From CANLBN01 sp050633825 (lineage in GTDB: Bacteria; Pseudomonadota; Gammaproteobacteria; Pseudomonadales; Cellvibrionaceae), in assembly GCA_050633825.1 (NCBI GenBank), contig JBOEHG010000020.1, positions 1-64,000 of the forward strand: a DNA stretch of 64,000 nucleotides, given 5' to 3'. A program made the translations under genes and the position numbers. Positions 26,620-35,873 of this stretch are shown here, piece after piece (the stretch's first letter is position 1; each line of letters begins with the position of its first letter). The notes under the pieces were generated by a model, which saw only the letters and a list, made by a program, of their open reading frames with translations, was not told the DNA's origin and did not search any database.

Positions 26620-27198
26620 TTAATTGATTATATAATCTTGTAGTTTATCTGTCAGTGTGGCTGGGCTAACAGGTTTGGTGATGTAGCCTGTTGCCCCAAT
26701 GTTAATAGCTTTAAGGATATCCTTTTTTTCACTCTTTGAGCTGAGCAGATAAAATGGTGTGGCCCATAAGTCCTTGTCTGCTCTTACTTTTTTAAGTAAG
26801 TCAAGACCTGACATTTTAGGCATTTCCCAATCGCAGATAATGAGCCCGTAAGGGTGATGAATACCTGCGGCTTCCTTTATTTTCTTTAAACCGTTAAGGC
26901 CATTATTAGCAGTATCGATTTTTTTAAAGCCTATGCTAGATAAAAATTGCTTGTTAATTTGTAATGCAGACTCCATATCATCAATTACTAATATATGAGG
27001 TGTTCTTTTTTGTTTTTGGCTTTTTAGCTTTTTTTCGTACTCAAGTTTTCGTCTAATGGATGCTGATGTGACAAGCCTTGATTCTAAACGTACGCGTTGT
27101 TGATCACTTAAGTCTTGCGATAATAACCTTTCTTCTATTTTTTCGGTGAATCTTGTTAGCTCAGTGTTAAGAAATAAGATTTCTTTTTCGCTAAACAT
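26620..27198 (-). CDS. Response regulator with N-terminal helical extension
   Basis: A 192-residue protein. Residues 1-65 are highly charged and probably helical or coiled coil (MFSEKEILFLNTELTRF; KLEYEKKLKSQKQKR). Residues 68-190 form a CheY-like receiver: acidic pair in VIDDME, phosphoacceptor D in IICDWEMPKMSG, Ser in LLSSKSE and Lys in YITKPVSP. There is no DNA-binding output, so it acts through protein contact. No histidine kinase is adjacent. It converges on the desulfurase fusion, with five bases between the stops. Confidence 0.88.
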   Translation of the reverse strand: MFSEKEILFLNTELTRFTEKIEERLLSQDLSDQQRVRLESRLVTSASIRRKLEYEKKLKSQKQKRTPHILVIDDMESALQINKQFLSSIGFKKIDTANNGLNGLKKIKEAAGIHHPYGLIICDWEMPKMSGLDLLKKVRADKDLWATPFYLLSSKSEKKDILKAINIGATGYITKPVSPATLTDKLQDYIIN

Positions 27199-27317
27199 TT
27201 TTTTCCTATTATCTCTGTTGGATTTTTCGTGAGGGTTATATTTTTTGATGGCTACCCTTTAGCATAGACTGAATTTCTTATTGTTGTAGATGAATATTGT
27301 GCCAAAAGCCTCTTGAG

Positions 27318-28736
27318 CTATTTATCACTTATCATATTGTTAGCTATGCGCCCTATGGTCTCTATAGCTTCCTGTATAGCCTTGGTGGATTCTTGAGCAT
27401 AGTTAAGTCGTAAACAATGGCGGTATTTTTTTGACGCGGTAAATAGTATTCCCGGTGCAATACTGATTTTCTCTTTACTAAGCTTTTCATTGAGTAGTAC
27501 GGTATCAATGCGTTTGGGTAGTTCCACCCACAATAAGAAACCACCTTGAGGGTACGACATTTTAGTGCCTTCAGGAAAGTAACGTGTTACCCATTCAATC
27601 ATTCGATCTCGCCCTTTTAAATACTGGGTACGCATTTTTCTGACGTGCCGTTCATAGTAGCCTTGAGCAATAAACTCTGCGATAGCGCGGGGTTGTAGTA
27701 CTGATCCACAGGCGGTCGATACATATTTCATGTGCTTAACTTGTTGCAAATAGCGCCCTGGTGCGCACCAGCCTGTGCGGAATGCAGGCGATATTGTTTT
27801 TGAAAAGGAAGAGCAAAATAAGACCCGGCCTTCGGTATCAAAGGATTTAATCGTACGCGGGCGCGGGTAGCTATAGGCTAAGTCCCCATAAATATCATCT
27901 TCTATAATGGCGAGATCATACTGGTTGGCGAGTTCTATCAGTTTGGCTTTGTTTTCATCAGGCATGGTATAGCCCAAGGGGTTATTGCATATTGGTGTAA
28001 GCTGTAAAACCTTGATCGGCCATTGTTCCAGTGCAAGCTCTAATGCTTCGAGGCTGATACCGGTCTCTGGGTGAGTAGGGATTTCCAGTGCTTTTAACCC
28101 CATTGCTTGAATGGTTTGCATTGATCCATAAAAGCTAGGTGAATCGATAGCAACAATATCCCCTTTTTCTGCAATAGAGCGCATGCTGCAAGATAAGGCT
28201 TCCTGACAGCCAGTTGTTATAACAATGTCGTCAGGGTGAAGCTGGCAGCCTGAGTCGACCATCAATCGAGCGATCTGTAAGCGCAGCTCTACTGCGCCTT
28301 GCAGTGTGTCGTAAGTAAATTGTGCAATATCACCTCGTCGGCTGATATTGGCCATGATTTTGGATAAGGCCTTCAGTGACCCTGTATTAACATCGGGTGT
28401 TCCTTTGCCTAAAGCCATGTCGCCATCGGTTTCGTGACTGTAGAGCAGTTGGACGACTAGCTCCCATTGGGATACTTCTAATGGTTTTTGACTAGGGCGG
28501 CTGATACCGGGTAATGATGGAGCCTGTTGAGCGCCGAGTACGTAATAGCCAGACTTGGGGCGTGCTTCTGCAATGTGGCGTTCTTCTAACAGTCGATAAG
28601 CTTCTTGAACGGTGGATATGCTGACATGGTGCTCTTCACTCATTTGTCGAATTGACGGTAGCTTATCGCCTGCTTGAAAGAAGCCCCTCTCTACTCGTGT
28701 CGTTAACTCTTGCGCTAATTCTTCATACAGTTTCAT
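27318..28736 (-). CDS. MocR family regulator (GntR-aminotransferase fusion)
   Basis: A 472-residue fusion of a GntR-type winged helix (1-75; IRQMSEEHHVSISTVQEAYRLLEE) and a fold-type I aminotransferase domain (about 110-465). The PLP lysine sits in CSSFSKTISPAFRTGW. MocR regulators such as GabR, PdxR and TauR sense an amine or a B6 vitamer through bound PLP and usually regulate a divergent gene. Here the divergent genes encode a DUF1127 protein and a LysE-type exporter, so an amino acid or amine may be the signal. CAGTACA half-sites in the intergenic region are candidate operators. Confidence 0.93.
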   Translation of the reverse strand: MKLYEELAQELTTRVERGFFQAGDKLPSIRQMSEEHHVSISTVQEAYRLLEERHIAEARPKSGYYVLGAQQAPSLPGISRPSQKPLEVSQWELVVQLLYSHETDGDMALGKGTPDVNTGSLKALSKIMANISRRGDIAQFTYDTLQGAVELRLQIARLMVDSGCQLHPDDIVITTGCQEALSCSMRSIAEKGDIVAIDSPSFYGSMQTIQAMGLKALEIPTHPETGISLEALELALEQWPIKVLQLTPICNNPLGYTMPDENKAKLIELANQYDLAIIEDDIYGDLAYSYPRPRTIKSFDTEGRVLFCSSFSKTISPAFRTGWCAPGRYLQQVKHMKYVSTACGSVLQPRAIAEFIAQGYYERHVRKMRTQYLKGRDRMIEWVTRYFPEGTKMSYPQGGFLLWVELPKRIDTVLLNEKLSKEKISIAPGILFTASKKYRHCLRLNYAQESTKAIQEAIETIGRIANNMISDK

Positions 28737-28751
28737 TACTTTGCTCTTAAC

Positions 28752-28808
28752 CAGTACAGATTTTAAAAACTATACCATGACAGTACAAATGCTGGCAATC
28801 TGTACTGT
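28752..28808. promoter_or_regulatory. Three CAGTACA half-sites in MocR/DUF1127 intergenic region
   Basis: CAGTACA at 28752-28758 and 28781-28787 form a direct repeat 29 bases apart. TGTACTG at 28801-28807 makes an inverted pair with the second; ACAGTACA at 28780-28787 and TGTACTGT at 28801-28808 have centres 21 bp apart, two helical turns. MocR proteins bind such spaced direct or inverted sites, so autoregulation and control of the divergent genes is likely. Confidence 0.6.
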
Positions 28809-28937
28809 ATTGTATTTTTTGTTTTTGAATCTGTAATGATTTGATTAAGCTGTGTATTCTATATCTTCAGTGAGTGACTCAGTATCAGAGTCATCTCTAT
28901 TACTTTTATTTATTCTATATCTGGAGAGGGTGTAGTC

Positions 28938-29192
28938 ATGAAACCAACACGAGAAATCCTTAGTGAAAATATAGCAACTCGCTATGTTTTTTTGCCTACT
29001 GTTGAAAAAAATAAAGAAAACTTTATTTTGCGTCAGTATGGTAAGCAGGTCATCAGCAGTGTATCGATTTACCTGCAACGCCATCGTACTCGCAAACAGC
29101 TTAAGACTTTAAGTATTGATCAATTACGCGATGTAGGCCTCAGTATTGAACAAGCGTACAAAGAATCTGCTAAGTTTTTTTGGGTTAACTAG
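28938..29192 (+). CDS. Small DUF1127 domain protein
   Basis: An 84-residue protein whose C-terminal half (about 45-82) is a DUF1127 domain: RHRTRKQLKTLSIDQLRDVGL and an ending FW motif (AKFFW). DUF1127 proteins are small, arginine-rich and in alphaproteobacteria bind RNA or influence phosphate and C/N metabolism; the role here is unknown. The first 40 residues have no recognisable domain. GGAGAGG precedes the ATG. It is divergent from the MocR gene and 27 bases ahead of the lysE-type gene, probably in one operon with it. Confidence 0.85.
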   Translation: MKPTREILSENIATRYVFLPTVEKNKENFILRQYGKQVISSVSIYLQRHRTRKQLKTLSIDQLRDVGLSIEQAYKESAKFFWVN

Positions 29193-29219
29193 GTAGCGAC
29201 TTAGGCTTGAGGGATGATG

Positions 29220-29840
29220 ATGGATATTATTTTGACTAACGGAGCTTTTTTTATTGCAGTCTTTCTTTTTGCAATAACAATGACGGCTACTCCCGGACCC
29301 AATAATATTATGTTGCTCACCTCAAGTTTAAATTATGGTATTAAACGAACGATTCCCCATGGCTTAGGTATTATCTGTGGTGTGCCTTTGATGGTTTGTG
29401 CTATCGGTATGGGTTTGGGGCAGGTATTTGAATCCTACCCTGTTATACATAAAGTGATAAAGGTCTTGGGGATCAGTTATTTACTTTATCTCGCTTGGAA
29501 AATAGCAATGACAGATGTGAAGCCTGATACGACCAAATCGACTCGTCCCTTAACGTTTATACAGGCGGCCTTATTTCAATGGGTTAATCCAAAATCATGG
29601 GTGATGTCAGTTGGTGCAATCAGTGCGTTTACGACTATTGGCTCTGACCTTTCATCAGAGATTATTATTATAGCGCTATCCTTTTTAGTCGCGGCACTAA
29701 CCAGTACTAGTACATGGGTGTTTTGCGGATATTTGCTGAATAGGCTATTAACCAATGTGTTTCACCGAAAGGTTTTTAATATCCTCATGGGTTTATTGCT
29801 TGTAGCGGCTGTTTTACCCATTGTTTCGTTGCAAGTATAG
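29220..29840 (+). CDS. LysE family amino acid exporter
   Basis: An inner-membrane protein of about 206 residues with five to six helices. The family motif MTATPGPNNIMLLTSS (about 18-33) is near the N-terminus and FQWVNPKSWVMSVGA near 118-132. RhtB/LysE carriers export amino acids; this one is closest in pattern to the EamA-independent CysY/YfiK-like RhtB group, without certainty. Three ATGs in a row (29214, 29217, 29220) could start it; GAGGG at 29209-29213 is best spaced from the last. Likely controlled by the MocR protein upstream. Confidence 0.9.
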   Translation: MDIILTNGAFFIAVFLFAITMTATPGPNNIMLLTSSLNYGIKRTIPHGLGIICGVPLMVCAIGMGLGQVFESYPVIHKVIKVLGISYLLYLAWKIAMTDVKPDTTKSTRPLTFIQAALFQWVNPKSWVMSVGAISAFTTIGSDLSSEIIIIALSFLVAALTSTSTWVFCGYLLNRLLTNVFHRKVFNILMGLLLVAAVLPIVSLQV

Positions 29841-29869
29841 ATTCTATAAAATAAATAATTTAAAAGACT

Positions 29870-31108
29870 ATGTTATATAAAGATAAAAATCTCTGTAGTG
29901 TCAGAACTATAACAACATTTGTTACTTTCTCTAAAGATAAAAGTAAATGGAAAGCGCTTATTGAAAGAGCGGCAAGGTTTTGCACTCAATTATCAGAAAA
30001 ATTTCAGCAGCAGGGGTATAAGGTCCAGTCAATACGTATCGTAACCAATCCTTTTGGTGAGTATTTGTCGATAGACAGTAGTGGTTCGGCAAAAAGTGAT
30101 CTGCAATATATCAATGATATAATTGAAAGAGTGAATCAATCGGGTATTCGCATTCGTTTTGCTATTGGTGAAGCGAAAACAAATAAAGAGCTAAGGTTAT
30201 TGCCTGAGTTGATCAAGCACTATGGTGATTTGTGTAATGCTTGTGTCAATATAAAATCCAATGACTTGGGTTTGTTAGATGAAACGTTGTTAGTAGATGC
30301 CGTTGATGTCGTCTCAATATTAGCTTCGACTACGCCTCGTGGGGAAGGTAATTTTAACTTTACGGTTAATTTTAATTGTGATCCGCTAATTCCCTATTTT
30401 CCCGCGAGTTATCATGATAGTAGTCTAGATGATAGCTTTGTTATTGGTTTAGAAACACCAAACCTTTTGGTTTCGGCTTTAGAGTATGTTAATAAAAACA
30501 AAAAAAATAATCTTTCTAGGTATCAACTAATGCAAGAGTACTATCGATCACTGCAAGAGGCCTTGCAGTTTCATATTGATAATATAGTCAATATTGCTAA
30601 TGTTTTTGATGGCAAAAAAAGCGGTTTTGTTTTTTCCGGTATCGATACCTCTGCAGCACCCTCTAAAACCTGCGCTTCTATGACTCAATTATATGAACTG
30701 ATGGGCGTTGAATATTTTGGTGCAGCGGGCACAGTTGAGATTTCAGCACTACTAACGCGTGTATTTAAATCGGTCACGGGTGTTGAGCAGGTTGGTTTTT
30801 CTGGTTTGATGCTTGCCTTAACTGAGGACACTGGTTTAGCTAAAGGTGCTGAACAAGGGCATTTCGATATCAGAACACTACTGACTAACAGCGCTGTTTG
30901 TGGCATTGGCTTAGATACAGTACCTATTCCTGGCGATACGCCACGAGAAAAAATTCTTGGTTTGATGAGAGATACTGGCACTATGGCATACCGTTTGAAT
31001 AAACCGTTAACAGTTCGTTTGTTTCCTGTACCGGGTTTAAAGGCGGGTGACATGACACATTTTGAAAGTGATGATCTTTGTAATAGTGCCGTTCTTTCTG
31101 CTTGTTAG
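29870..31108 (+). CDS. DUF711 family protein
   Basis: A 412-residue soluble protein of the DUF711 (UPF0210-related) family: RTITTFVTF at the start, FGEYL near 63, FSGLMLALTEDTGLA near 315 and VCGIGLDTVPIPGDT near 346-360 are typical. The function of the family is not established; the fold is related to pyruvate-formate-lyase-like barrels. The ATG at 29870 has a weak ribosome site. It is followed after 76 bases by a YkoF-like thiamine-binding gene, which may hint at a vitamin-linked role (inference only). Confidence 0.82.
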   Translation: MLYKDKNLCSVRTITTFVTFSKDKSKWKALIERAARFCTQLSEKFQQQGYKVQSIRIVTNPFGEYLSIDSSGSAKSDLQYINDIIERVNQSGIRIRFAIGEAKTNKELRLLPELIKHYGDLCNACVNIKSNDLGLLDETLLVDAVDVVSILASTTPRGEGNFNFTVNFNCDPLIPYFPASYHDSSLDDSFVIGLETPNLLVSALEYVNKNKKNNLSRYQLMQEYYRSLQEALQFHIDNIVNIANVFDGKKSGFVFSGIDTSAAPSKTCASMTQLYELMGVEYFGAAGTVEISALLTRVFKSVTGVEQVGFSGLMLALTEDTGLAKGAEQGHFDIRTLLTNSAVCGIGLDTVPIPGDTPREKILGLMRDTGTMAYRLNKPLTVRLFPVPGLKAGDMTHFESDDLCNSAVLSAC

Positions 31109-31184
31109 TTATTGCGCTGATTACTATGCCGGTATAAATAAAATCATAGTAGAATAGAATTTTGTTTATAGTGCGAAAAATCGA

Positions 31185-31430
31185 ATGAAGATATCTGTTG
31201 ATCTATCCCTTTATCCCCTTAAAGACGGCTATATTGCGCCGATAAAATCATTTATTGCTGCTATTAGTAATGATGAAAATATAGAAGTCCAGTGTAATCG
31301 AATCAGTACACAAGTCTTTGGTGAATACGATCATGTTATGAATGCTATTCAGCGATGTATGAAAGATACCTTTGAAAATGAAGGGACATTTGTGATGATA
31401 TCTAAAATATTAAATACAGACCGATCATAA
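31185..31430 (+). CDS. YkoF/MTH1187-like small ligand-binding protein
   Basis: An 81-residue ferredoxin-like protein. VDLSLYPLKDGYIAPIKSFI and the later RISTQVFGEYDHVMNAI match the thiamine-binding YkoF/HMP-binding family, where such domains bind thiamine or its pyrimidine half. It consists of one domain only, so a dimer or tetramer is expected. It pairs with the DUF711 gene upstream and ends in a strong hairpin. Confidence 0.82.
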   Translation: MKISVDLSLYPLKDGYIAPIKSFIAAISNDENIEVQCNRISTQVFGEYDHVMNAIQRCMKDTFENEGTFVMISKILNTDRS

Positions 31431-31460
31431 ACAACAGGCAGCTTCTTTCCTGTTGTTTAT
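31427..31460. terminator. Hairpin between convergent YkoF-like and ypfJ genes
   Basis: A perfect 12-bp stem, ATAAACAACAGG (31427-31438) and CCTGTTGTTTAT (31449-31460), with a 10-base loop, starting on the YkoF stop codon. It can serve both convergent genes, though the T-tract is broken. Confidence 0.7.
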
Positions 31461-31483
31461 ATTGCCGAGTTGTGCCGGATCAG

Positions 31484-32395
31484 TTATAAGCGGCTGGTAT
31501 TAAATGTATCACAGTTTTTTACATTGCCCGTTTGTAGTCCTTGTTTAAACCAGCGAACTCGTTGTTCAGCGGATCCATGGGTAAATGACTCTGGTCTTAC
31601 ATAGCCTTGGGCTTGTTTTTGTAATGTATCGTCGCCAATGGCTGAAGCAGCTGTTAATGCTTCTTCTATATCACCTGGTTCAATTACTTGTCTGGCCCGA
31701 TTGGCATGATGAGCCCAAATCCCTGAGAAGCAGTCAGCTTGTAACTCTTGCCTGACGGATAACTGGTTTGCTTGTACCTTAGACATTTTGCTTTTTGCCT
31801 GATGGACTTGATTCGAGATGCCGAGTAAGGTTTGTACATGATGGCCGACTTCATGCGCTATAACGTAAGCTTGGGCAAAATCACCGGGTGCCCCATGACG
31901 ATTTTTCAGATCATTATAGAAGCTAAGGTCGATATACACTTTCTGGTCCGCGGGGCAGTAAAAAGGTCCCACAGCAGAGCTTGCCATACCGCAGGCGGAG
32001 CGAACGGAGCCAGAGAATAAAACAAGACGAGGTTCTTTATATTGCTTTCCTAATTGTTGGAAGATAGGGTTCCAAGTATCTTCTGTATCTGCTAATACGA
32101 CAGAAACAAAATCAGCTAACTCCTGTTGGGCGGGGTTAATGGCCTGTGATTGGCTTTGGCCCGCGCTAAAATTGCTGCTATTGCCGCTTAGAAAAGGGAT
32201 GTTAATCCCTAGGTATTGTGCGCCAACAATGGCAAGTACAATGAAGATGCCGTATTTACCAAAGCGACGACCTAGTAGCATAGGAAGTAAGCGTAATAAC
32301 GGTGAGTTGCCACCACCTCCCATGCCCATACGGGTAGGGCGTTGACCTCTACGATCTTCAATATTTTGACTGCGACGGCCTCGTTTCCAGCGCAT
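31484..32395 (-). CDS. Neutral zinc metallopeptidase, YpfJ type
   Basis: A 303-residue membrane-anchored protein of the zinc_peptidase/KPN_02809 (YpfJ) family. The N-terminal MRWKRGRRSQNIEDRRG and one membrane helix (about 45-65) lead to an extracytoplasmic catalytic domain with HEVGHHVQ (about residues 182-189) and the downstream ELQADCFSGIWAHHA. The conserved CG and FYCP residues around SACGMASSAVGPFYCP are also present. Substrate unknown. It converges on the YkoF-like gene. Confidence 0.92.
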   Translation of the reverse strand: MRWKRGRRSQNIEDRRGQRPTRMGMGGGGNSPLLRLLPMLLGRRFGKYGIFIVLAIVGAQYLGINIPFLSGNSSNFSAGQSQSQAINPAQQELADFVSVVLADTEDTWNPIFQQLGKQYKEPRLVLFSGSVRSACGMASSAVGPFYCPADQKVYIDLSFYNDLKNRHGAPGDFAQAYVIAHEVGHHVQTLLGISNQVHQAKSKMSKVQANQLSVRQELQADCFSGIWAHHANRARQVIEPGDIEEALTAASAIGDDTLQKQAQGYVRPESFTHGSAEQRVRWFKQGLQTGNVKNCDTFNTSRL

Positions 32396-32547
32396 AGAAT
32401 CTCCCCAGTGTTATTATTTAATCTATTGCTGAGATCATACAATGAATACCTTGCAGGGTAAAACCGGTATGTACACCATTCTGTACATTGCGGCAGTATG
32501 ATTCATGTGCTGTAATAAACACTCAAGGGCTCAGTATTGTTATTTTC

Positions 32548-34608
32548 ATGGATCCAAAAAATTCCAGACATTTTCGATTTTCTCATGCTGAGCTAGTAGG
32601 CATTCTTGATGCATCACCAGTAGGGATGATTGTTTCCTCTATCGATGGGCATTTTGAGTATGCCAATTCTGCTTTGATAGAAATGTTGGGTTATCAAGAA
32701 GAAGAAATTTATCAAGCGGATCTCATTATTACTCACGATGATGATATTGAAGTAAGCCAGCAAATCCGTGAACAATTATTAAGAAACCCTGATCACCCTG
32801 TTGTAATGGAAAAGCGTTACGTTCATAAAAGAGGAAAAACAATTCTGGGTTTAATGTCAATGATTGCGCTAACGAATTCGGAAGGTGATGTCGAGCGATT
32901 TGTGGCGCAAATTATTGATATTGAATATCGTAAAAAAATGGAAAAATCTGCTGACTTATTTAGGTCCATGATTAATGCTTCACGCGATGCGATGTTTATT
33001 ATCGATCCTCCAACAGGAAAGATATTAGATGCTAATATCCAGGGGTGTAAAAGTTTAGGCTACACCTATGATGAAATGATTGAATTGGAAATCACACAAA
33101 TAGAAAAGGAGATATCGTCATCCATTGATTGGCAAGAGCATGTTGAAGAAATTCGACAGAAAAAACATATGTTGTTGAATGGCGATCATTTTCATAAGTC
33201 AGGAAAGATCTTTCCTGTTGAAATGAGCCTGAGTTACTTGGTCCAAGATGAGTTTGAGTATTTGTTGGCCATTGTACGAGATGTGACTGAACGCAAAAAA
33301 ACAGAAGCAGTCATTTGGGAGCAAGCAAATTATGACATGCTTACAGGTTTGCCTAATCGTAATATGCTGCATGATAGGCTCGAACATGGCATTAAAAAAG
33401 CACATAGATCCTCAACTAAAATCGCTGTACTTTGTTTAGATTTAGATAAGTTTAAAGAAGTGAATGATACTTTAGGGCACCATGTTGGCGATAAGTTACT
33501 AAAAGAAGCAGGACGCCGACTGAATGGTTGCGTTAGAGAAATTGATACGGTTGCTCGATTAGGTGGCGATGAATTTTGTATTTTGATTGAGCAAGTAGAT
33601 GAAGTCGCTAATGTAGATAGAATAGCGTCATCGATATTGGATGCTTTGGCGGAACCATTTATGCTGGGTGTAAATAAGGCATTTATTTCAACCAGTATTG
33701 GCATTACTTTTTACCCCGATGACTCCGAAGATGTTGATGGCTTATTAAAGAACTCCGATCAGGCAATGTACTTTGCCAAAAATAGAGGGCGTAATTGTTT
33801 TCAGTATTTTACTGAGTCAATGCAAAAAGAAGCGCTGGATAGAATGCAATTGAGTCGCGATCTTTATGCAGCCCTTCAAAAAGATCAGTTTTATATTGAA
33901 TATCAACCCATTGTTTCATTAACTGATGGGAAGATACATAAAGCCGAAGCCTTATTACGTTGGGTGCATCCAGAAAGGGGGCTGATTAGTTCGGCAGAGT
34001 TTATTCCTATTGCTGAAGAAAATGGAACTATTAATCGTATTGGTGAGTGGGTCTTCTCTAATGTTATTAAAACGGTGCGTCACTGGCGAGCTGTTTATGA
34101 TGAAACATTTCAAATTAGTATTAATGCATCTCCTTTGCAGTTTAGAGAGGGGTATCAGCAAATTGAAAGCTGGCATGAGAAGATGACCGCTGTTGGTTTG
34201 TCAGGGGATGCTATTTTAATAGAGATTACCGAGGGCTTGATTATGGATCATAGCCCTAATGTCACCAATAAATTACTGATGCTTCGGGATGCTGGAATAC
34301 AGGTTGCGTTAGACGATTTTGGCACCGGCTACTCTTCTTTGGCTTATTTGCAAAAACTCGATATTGATTATTTAAAAATTGATAAATCTTTCGTGGATAA
34401 TTTAAAGCCCGGTTCTAATGAAGAGGCGCTATGTCAGGCGATTATCGTTATGGCGCATCGCCTCAAGTTGAGAGTGGTTGCTGAGGGTATTGAAACCGAA
34501 GAGCAATATGCTATTTTGCAATCCTCTCAGTGTGATTTTGGGCAGGGCTATCTTTTTTCAAAATCTTTATCGGTAACAGATTTTGAGCATTTATTATCTA
34601 AGAATTAA
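32548..34608 (+). CDS. PAS-PAS-GGDEF-EAL protein with complete motifs
   Basis: About 686 residues, cytoplasmic. Two PAS domains (about 15-130 and 140-265) precede GGDEF (LGGDEFCIL) and EAL (KAEALLRWVHP). The inhibitory I-site RxxD is present as REID five residues before GGDEF. EAL residues (EITEG, LDDFGTGYSS, LKIDKSF, VAEGIET, GQGYLFSK) are complete, so both activities are possible. The start is unclear: an ATG at 32548 and a TTG at 32488 are in frame and neither has a good ribosome site; the ATG is used. It converges with the SMP_2-like gene, four bases between stops. Confidence 0.92.
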   Translation: MDPKNSRHFRFSHAELVGILDASPVGMIVSSIDGHFEYANSALIEMLGYQEEEIYQADLIITHDDDIEVSQQIREQLLRNPDHPVVMEKRYVHKRGKTILGLMSMIALTNSEGDVERFVAQIIDIEYRKKMEKSADLFRSMINASRDAMFIIDPPTGKILDANIQGCKSLGYTYDEMIELEITQIEKEISSSIDWQEHVEEIRQKKHMLLNGDHFHKSGKIFPVEMSLSYLVQDEFEYLLAIVRDVTERKKTEAVIWEQANYDMLTGLPNRNMLHDRLEHGIKKAHRSSTKIAVLCLDLDKFKEVNDTLGHHVGDKLLKEAGRRLNGCVREIDTVARLGGDEFCILIEQVDEVANVDRIASSILDALAEPFMLGVNKAFISTSIGITFYPDDSEDVDGLLKNSDQAMYFAKNRGRNCFQYFTESMQKEALDRMQLSRDLYAALQKDQFYIEYQPIVSLTDGKIHKAEALLRWVHPERGLISSAEFIPIAEENGTINRIGEWVFSNVIKTVRHWRAVYDETFQISINASPLQFREGYQQIESWHEKMTAVGLSGDAILIEITEGLIMDHSPNVTNKLLMLRDAGIQVALDDFGTGYSSLAYLQKLDIDYLKIDKSFVDNLKPGSNEEALCQAIIVMAHRLKLRVVAEGIETEEQYAILQSSQCDFGQGYLFSKSLSVTDFEHLLSKN

Positions 34609-34612
34609 TTGT

Positions 34613-35806
34613 TTAACTTGATAAATGAGCTAGCTGGTTTTTCAGAAGTTGACAATAGCTTTCAGATAAGTCAATAATTTTTATAAAAGAGCCTTTACTC
34701 TCTTCTGTGTTGTTATCAAATATAACTCTTTCTTCTATATTGGTGTTTTCTATTATTTTTCTCTGAACGAGTATCTGGTTTTCTCTATCATTGAGTTGCT
34801 GTTTGATATCAAATAAAGTTTCGCAGGCATCAATATTGGTATTTGTATCGTATAGAATAGATGAAAAATGCAATAAGGACTGTTGTTTTTGATTGGCTTT
34901 GTTTAATAAGTATGCACTACATAACGCATTAAAAAAACAGGTGCTTTGATCATAGTCGTTAAATTTTATCAGTATAGTTTCAGATGTTGCTGCAATTTGG
35001 TTGCCCGAATAGAGCGTCAATACCTTTTTGATCAAGCTTTGTAGTTGATTAAATTGTTTCTGTCTGGCTTCTGCATTGAGCTGTCGGTATAGTTTTTCAA
35101 TAGTATGAATATGCAATATAAGTAGGGCAGAGCTTTCTTCTGTTGGTGTTTTATCAGTACTCACTTCTGCAGTTGTTGCCGGTAAGGGCCCAATATGGCT
35201 GTTACTTTCTTTTACTTTTTGAGTGATATTTTGAAAAAGAAAAAATAAAGCCGCTGCAATTAGAAGAATAAATATCAGGCTGAGTATGATTGCATTTGTA
35301 GTATTGTTAAGTGAACTGGTACTCAGGGTAATGGTTAATGAACCAAGAACTGAATTATCCAGTGTGATAGGTGTGGTAATAGTTTTTTCACCTTCCGCTG
35401 CTCTCGTCGTATTAATTTCACCGGCTTGTACGATGATGTTGTTATCGACATCATAAACGACTGCGTTAACAATGTTACCTTGGTCAGTTAAGTCATTTAA
35501 GAGCGATTGAAGTCCGATTTGATTGTTTTTGGATAGTGAAATCGTAAGCTGGTTGCTTGATATTTCAGCGATATTAGTGCCGTAGTCTTCAACTAATGTA
35601 TTCCAGTGGTGTTTTTCATTATTAAGCACAGCACCTAAAACTAAAGCAAAAGGCAGTAAAAGGAGTAAGCTGGTAAGAATAAAATATTTACTGTGCGTAT
35701 TGTTAAGTAACGGTATGAATAATAGTTTTATGGCGTGTAGTTTCTTCACAAAAAATGTTGCTGTTATTCCGCTGCCCACTGGCTGATTTGATTGTTGAAT
35801 TCCCAT
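34613..35806 (-). CDS. SMP_2/AhpA-like membrane protein beside serB
   Basis: A 397-residue inner-membrane protein. Helices at about 42-62 and 172-195 flank a periplasmic domain. The protein and its place, divergent from serB, match E. coli YtjB (Smp) and Pseudomonas relatives. The cytoplasmic part (about 225-395) is longer than in YtjB; LLILHIHTIEKLYRQL and ETILIKFNDYDQ recall a degenerate nucleotide-cyclase-like fold, but no catalytic Asp pair is visible. Function unknown. It shares a 67-base intergenic region with serB. Confidence 0.75.
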   Translation of the reverse strand: MGIQQSNQPVGSGITATFFVKKLHAIKLLFIPLLNNTHSKYFILTSLLLLLPFALVLGAVLNNEKHHWNTLVEDYGTNIAEISSNQLTISLSKNNQIGLQSLLNDLTDQGNIVNAVVYDVDNNIIVQAGEINTTRAAEGEKTITTPITLDNSVLGSLTITLSTSSLNNTTNAIILSLIFILLIAAALFFLFQNITQKVKESNSHIGPLPATTAEVSTDKTPTEESSALLILHIHTIEKLYRQLNAEARQKQFNQLQSLIKKVLTLYSGNQIAATSETILIKFNDYDQSTCFFNALCSAYLLNKANQKQQSLLHFSSILYDTNTNIDACETLFDIKQQLNDRENQILVQRKIIENTNIEERVIFDNNTEESKGSFIKIIDLSESYCQLLKNQLAHLSS

Positions 35807-35873
35807 AGGTTGGCTATTTTAACCTAATCATTATCGCTATAATAGTCAGCTTACTTCATCTACTGGTATTAAT

